A stretch of 5,477 nucleotides of DNA. Source: JACVRX01 sp035697245. GTDB taxonomy: Bacteria > Actinomycetota > Actinomycetes > Jiangellales > Jiangellaceae. Below are positions 3,953 through 5,477 of the stretch, piece by piece (position 1 is the first letter of the stretch; each line of letters starts with the position of its first letter). The stretch lies in contig DASSDH010000118.1 of NCBI GenBank assembly GCA_035697245.1, forward strand, positions 1 through 5,477, given 5' to 3'. Under the pieces are notes generated by a model that saw only the letters and a program-made list of their open reading frames with translations, had not been told where the DNA came from and ran no database searches. The translations under genes and the position numbers were made by a program.

Positions 3953-5477
3953 CGGTCAGGGGAACGAGTCGCTACGACAAGCAACCGTCGGTGGTGGTTC
4001 CGGGCCCGCACCGGGTATGGAAGGGTCCCGAGGGCTGGCAGCAGGTGGACCGCCACGCCAGCGACGGCGGCAAACGAGCGCCCCTGGTCGCCGTCGACAC
4101 CTACCCGGGAGTGGATCTGGCCGAGCTGGCAGCAGAGATCCGCGCTGCCCTGCCGCACTACGCCGTGATCAATGTGGAGGACGCCGCGGCGAAGCCGATC
4201 CGTGAGATCGACCGGTTGATCGCATCGAACCTGACCCACGACCGCGTGTTCGGGGTGATCAGCCACCACGACCTTCGTGAGTTCTACGACGTGGATCGGC
4301 TGGCCAGCATCGCCGACCGCGTCCTCGACTCGAACACCCCGACGGTGCTGATCGGGTGGGGAGCTGCCCTGGTGCCGATCCGTCGCTCGACGCTCGTTCT
4401 CGCCGACCTCGCCCGCTGGGAGATCCAGCAGCGCCAGCGGCGTGGGGCGCCGAACTGGCGGTGCGACAACGGCGGCGAGGACAACCTCCGAAAGTTCAAA
4501 CGAGGCTTCTTCGTGGAGTGGCGTGTGGCCGACCGGCACAAGCGCGAGCTGTTCGGCCCGATGGACTTCGTGCTCGACACGAACAGTTCTGTCGCCGACG
4601 GGAGGTTGATCACCGCCGACACGTTCCGGGCCGGCATGGCGGCTGCGGTCAGCTCCCCTTTCCGCGTCGTCCCCTTCTTCGACCCCGGCGTCTGGGGCGG
4701 CCAGTGGATGAAACAGGTATGCGGGCTGGACGACGAGGTCGAGAACTATGCCTGGTGCTTCGATTGTGTTCCCGAGGAGAACAGCCTGCTCCTCGACGTC
4801 GCCGGCGACCTCGTCGAGCTGCCGTCCATCGACGTGGTGTTCACCCATCCGCGAGAGCTGCTCGGCGAGCTGACGTTCGCACGGTTCGGGGCCGAGTTCC
4901 CGATCAGGTTCGACTTCCTCGACACGATGGAGGGCGGCAACCTGTCGCTCCAGGTCCATCCCCTGACCGACTACATTCACGATACCTTCGGTATGCACTA
5001 CACCCAGGACGAGAGCTACTACCTGCTGGATGCCTCGGACGACGCCGTCGTCTTCTTGGGTCTGAAGTCCGGCATCGATTCGGACGCCATGTTGACCTCG
5101 CTGAGGTCGGCTTCCCGTGGCGAGCTGAGCTTTCCCGCAGCGGAGTTCATCAACGCCTTCCCAGCCAAGAAGCACGACCACTTCTCCATCCCAGCCGGGA
5201 CGGTGCACTGCTCCGGTGCCGACTCGATGGTCCTGGAGATCTCGGCTACTCCCTACATCTTCACCTTCAAGATGTGGGACTGGGATCGCGTCGGGCTGGA
5301 CGGGGTGCCACGCCCGATCCACCTCGAGCACGCCCGACGCAACATCCAGTGGGACCGCGACACGGCCTGGACCCGGGACAACCTGGTGGGTCAGGTTGAG
5401 CCGCTCAGCTCTGGCCCGGGCTGGGTGGAGGAACGTACCGGTCTGCACTCGCTGGAGTTCATCGACGTACGCCGGCA
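3949..5477 (+). CDS. Class I mannose-6-phosphate isomerase with N-terminal extra domain (3' end cut off)
   Basis: The frame is open from ATG 3949 to the right edge: 509 codons, stop outside the window. Residues from about 237 match class I phosphomannose isomerases, zinc enzymes that interconvert mannose 6-phosphate and fructose 6-phosphate in the cytoplasm. Visible are WGG (249-251), LQVHP with zinc ligands Gln335 and His337, DES with Glu355, IPAGTVHC with His420, LEIS (Glu430) and WDWDR (443-447). The 18-residue step from His337 to Glu355 fits compact bacterial enzymes. Lys441 stands where the usual TYR-x-YDW motif has Arg. Residues 1-236 are extra compared with the roughly 310-390 residues of ordinary ManA and look like a degenerate kinase-type domain without a P-loop. 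The gene follows the permease by 26 bases and is probably in the same operon. An ATG start is chosen because no other in-frame start lies between the permease stop and 3949. Its nearest ribosome-site match, GGGG at 3937-3940, is weak. Confidence 0.9.
   Translation, partial: MTVRGTSRYDKQPSVVVPGPHRVWKGPEGWQQVDRHASDGGKRAPLVAVDTYPGVDLAELAAEIRAALPHYAVINVEDAAAKPIREIDRLIASNLTHDRVFGVISHHDLREFYDVDRLASIADRVLDSNTPTVLIGWGAALVPIRRSTLVLADLARWEIQQRQRRGAPNWRCDNGGEDNLRKFKRGFFVEWRVADRHKRELFGPMDFVLDTNSSVADGRLITADTFRAGMAAAVSSPFRVVPFFDPGVWGGQWMKQVCGLDDEVENYAWCFDCVPEENSLLLDVAGDLVELPSIDVVFTHPRELLGELTFARFGAEFPIRFDFLDTMEGGNLSLQVHPLTDYIHDTFGMHYTQDESYYLLDASDDAVVFLGLKSGIDSDAMLTSLRSASRGELSFPAAEFINAFPAKKHDHFSIPAGTVHCSGADSMVLEISATPYIFTFKMWDWDRVGLDGVPRPIHLEHARRNIQWDRDTAWTRDNLVGQVEPLSSGPGWVEERTGLHSLEFIDVRR

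Noticed and set aside
3933..4205. 90-codon frame starting at GTG 3933
   Set aside because: It overlaps the isomerase start in another frame and gives a Gly/Arg/Pro-rich product with no recognisable features.
4356..5399. 347-codon + strand frame within the isomerase
   Set aside because: It is read in a different frame from the isomerase and yields an Arg/Pro/Gly-rich product with no motifs; a shadow frame.
3565..5448. 627-codon open frame on the minus strand
   Set aside because: It lies opposite the second permease and the isomerase, both of which carry clear family motifs. Its Pro/Arg/His/Val-rich product has no recognisable domain. Long antisense frames are a normal by-product of high third-position GC.

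Overview
The window is GC-rich with G or C at most third codon positions in the real genes. Together with an actinobacterial-style lipoprotein, GTG start codons and a sugar ABC importer that has no ATPase gene beside it, this suggests a high-GC Gram-positive (Actinomycetota). I cannot name a genus from the sequence alone.

Layout: bases 1-585 hold no recognisable gene. They may include the last codons of an upstream gene in frame 2 (stop at 230-232), several inverted repeats, and a candidate promoter/operator at about 433-470. From 586 to the right edge, four genes run on the + strand with almost no space between them. They are a family 1 solute-binding lipoprotein (586-1974), a MalF/UgpA-like permease (1971-2990), a MalG/UgpE-like permease (2990-3922) and a two-part protein whose C-terminal half is a class I mannose-6-phosphate isomerase (3949 to beyond 5477). 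The 4-base GTGA overlap, the 1-base TGATG overlap and the 26-base gap indicate one transcript with translational coupling.

Proposed function: the lipoprotein captures a sugar outside the membrane and the two permeases carry it in, powered by an ATPase encoded elsewhere (probably a shared MsiK/MsmX-type subunit). The isomerase then joins a mannose-type sugar to glycolysis by interconverting mannose 6-phosphate and fructose 6-phosphate. The imported sugar would arrive unphosphorylated, so a hexokinase or ROK kinase is expected outside the window. The substrate itself is not readable from the sequence.

Most interesting points: (1) the isomerase carries an N-terminal region of about 230 residues whose order of motifs resembles a uridine kinase/phosphoribulokinase fold that lacks a P-loop; (2) two strong GC hairpins with a mutually exclusive alternative pairing sit just after the binding-protein stop codon, inside the start of the first permease gene; (3) inverted repeats lie in and just downstream of the candidate promoter. 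The isomerase frame has no stop inside the window, so searches for stop-bounded ORFs miss it and report long false frames on both strands instead.
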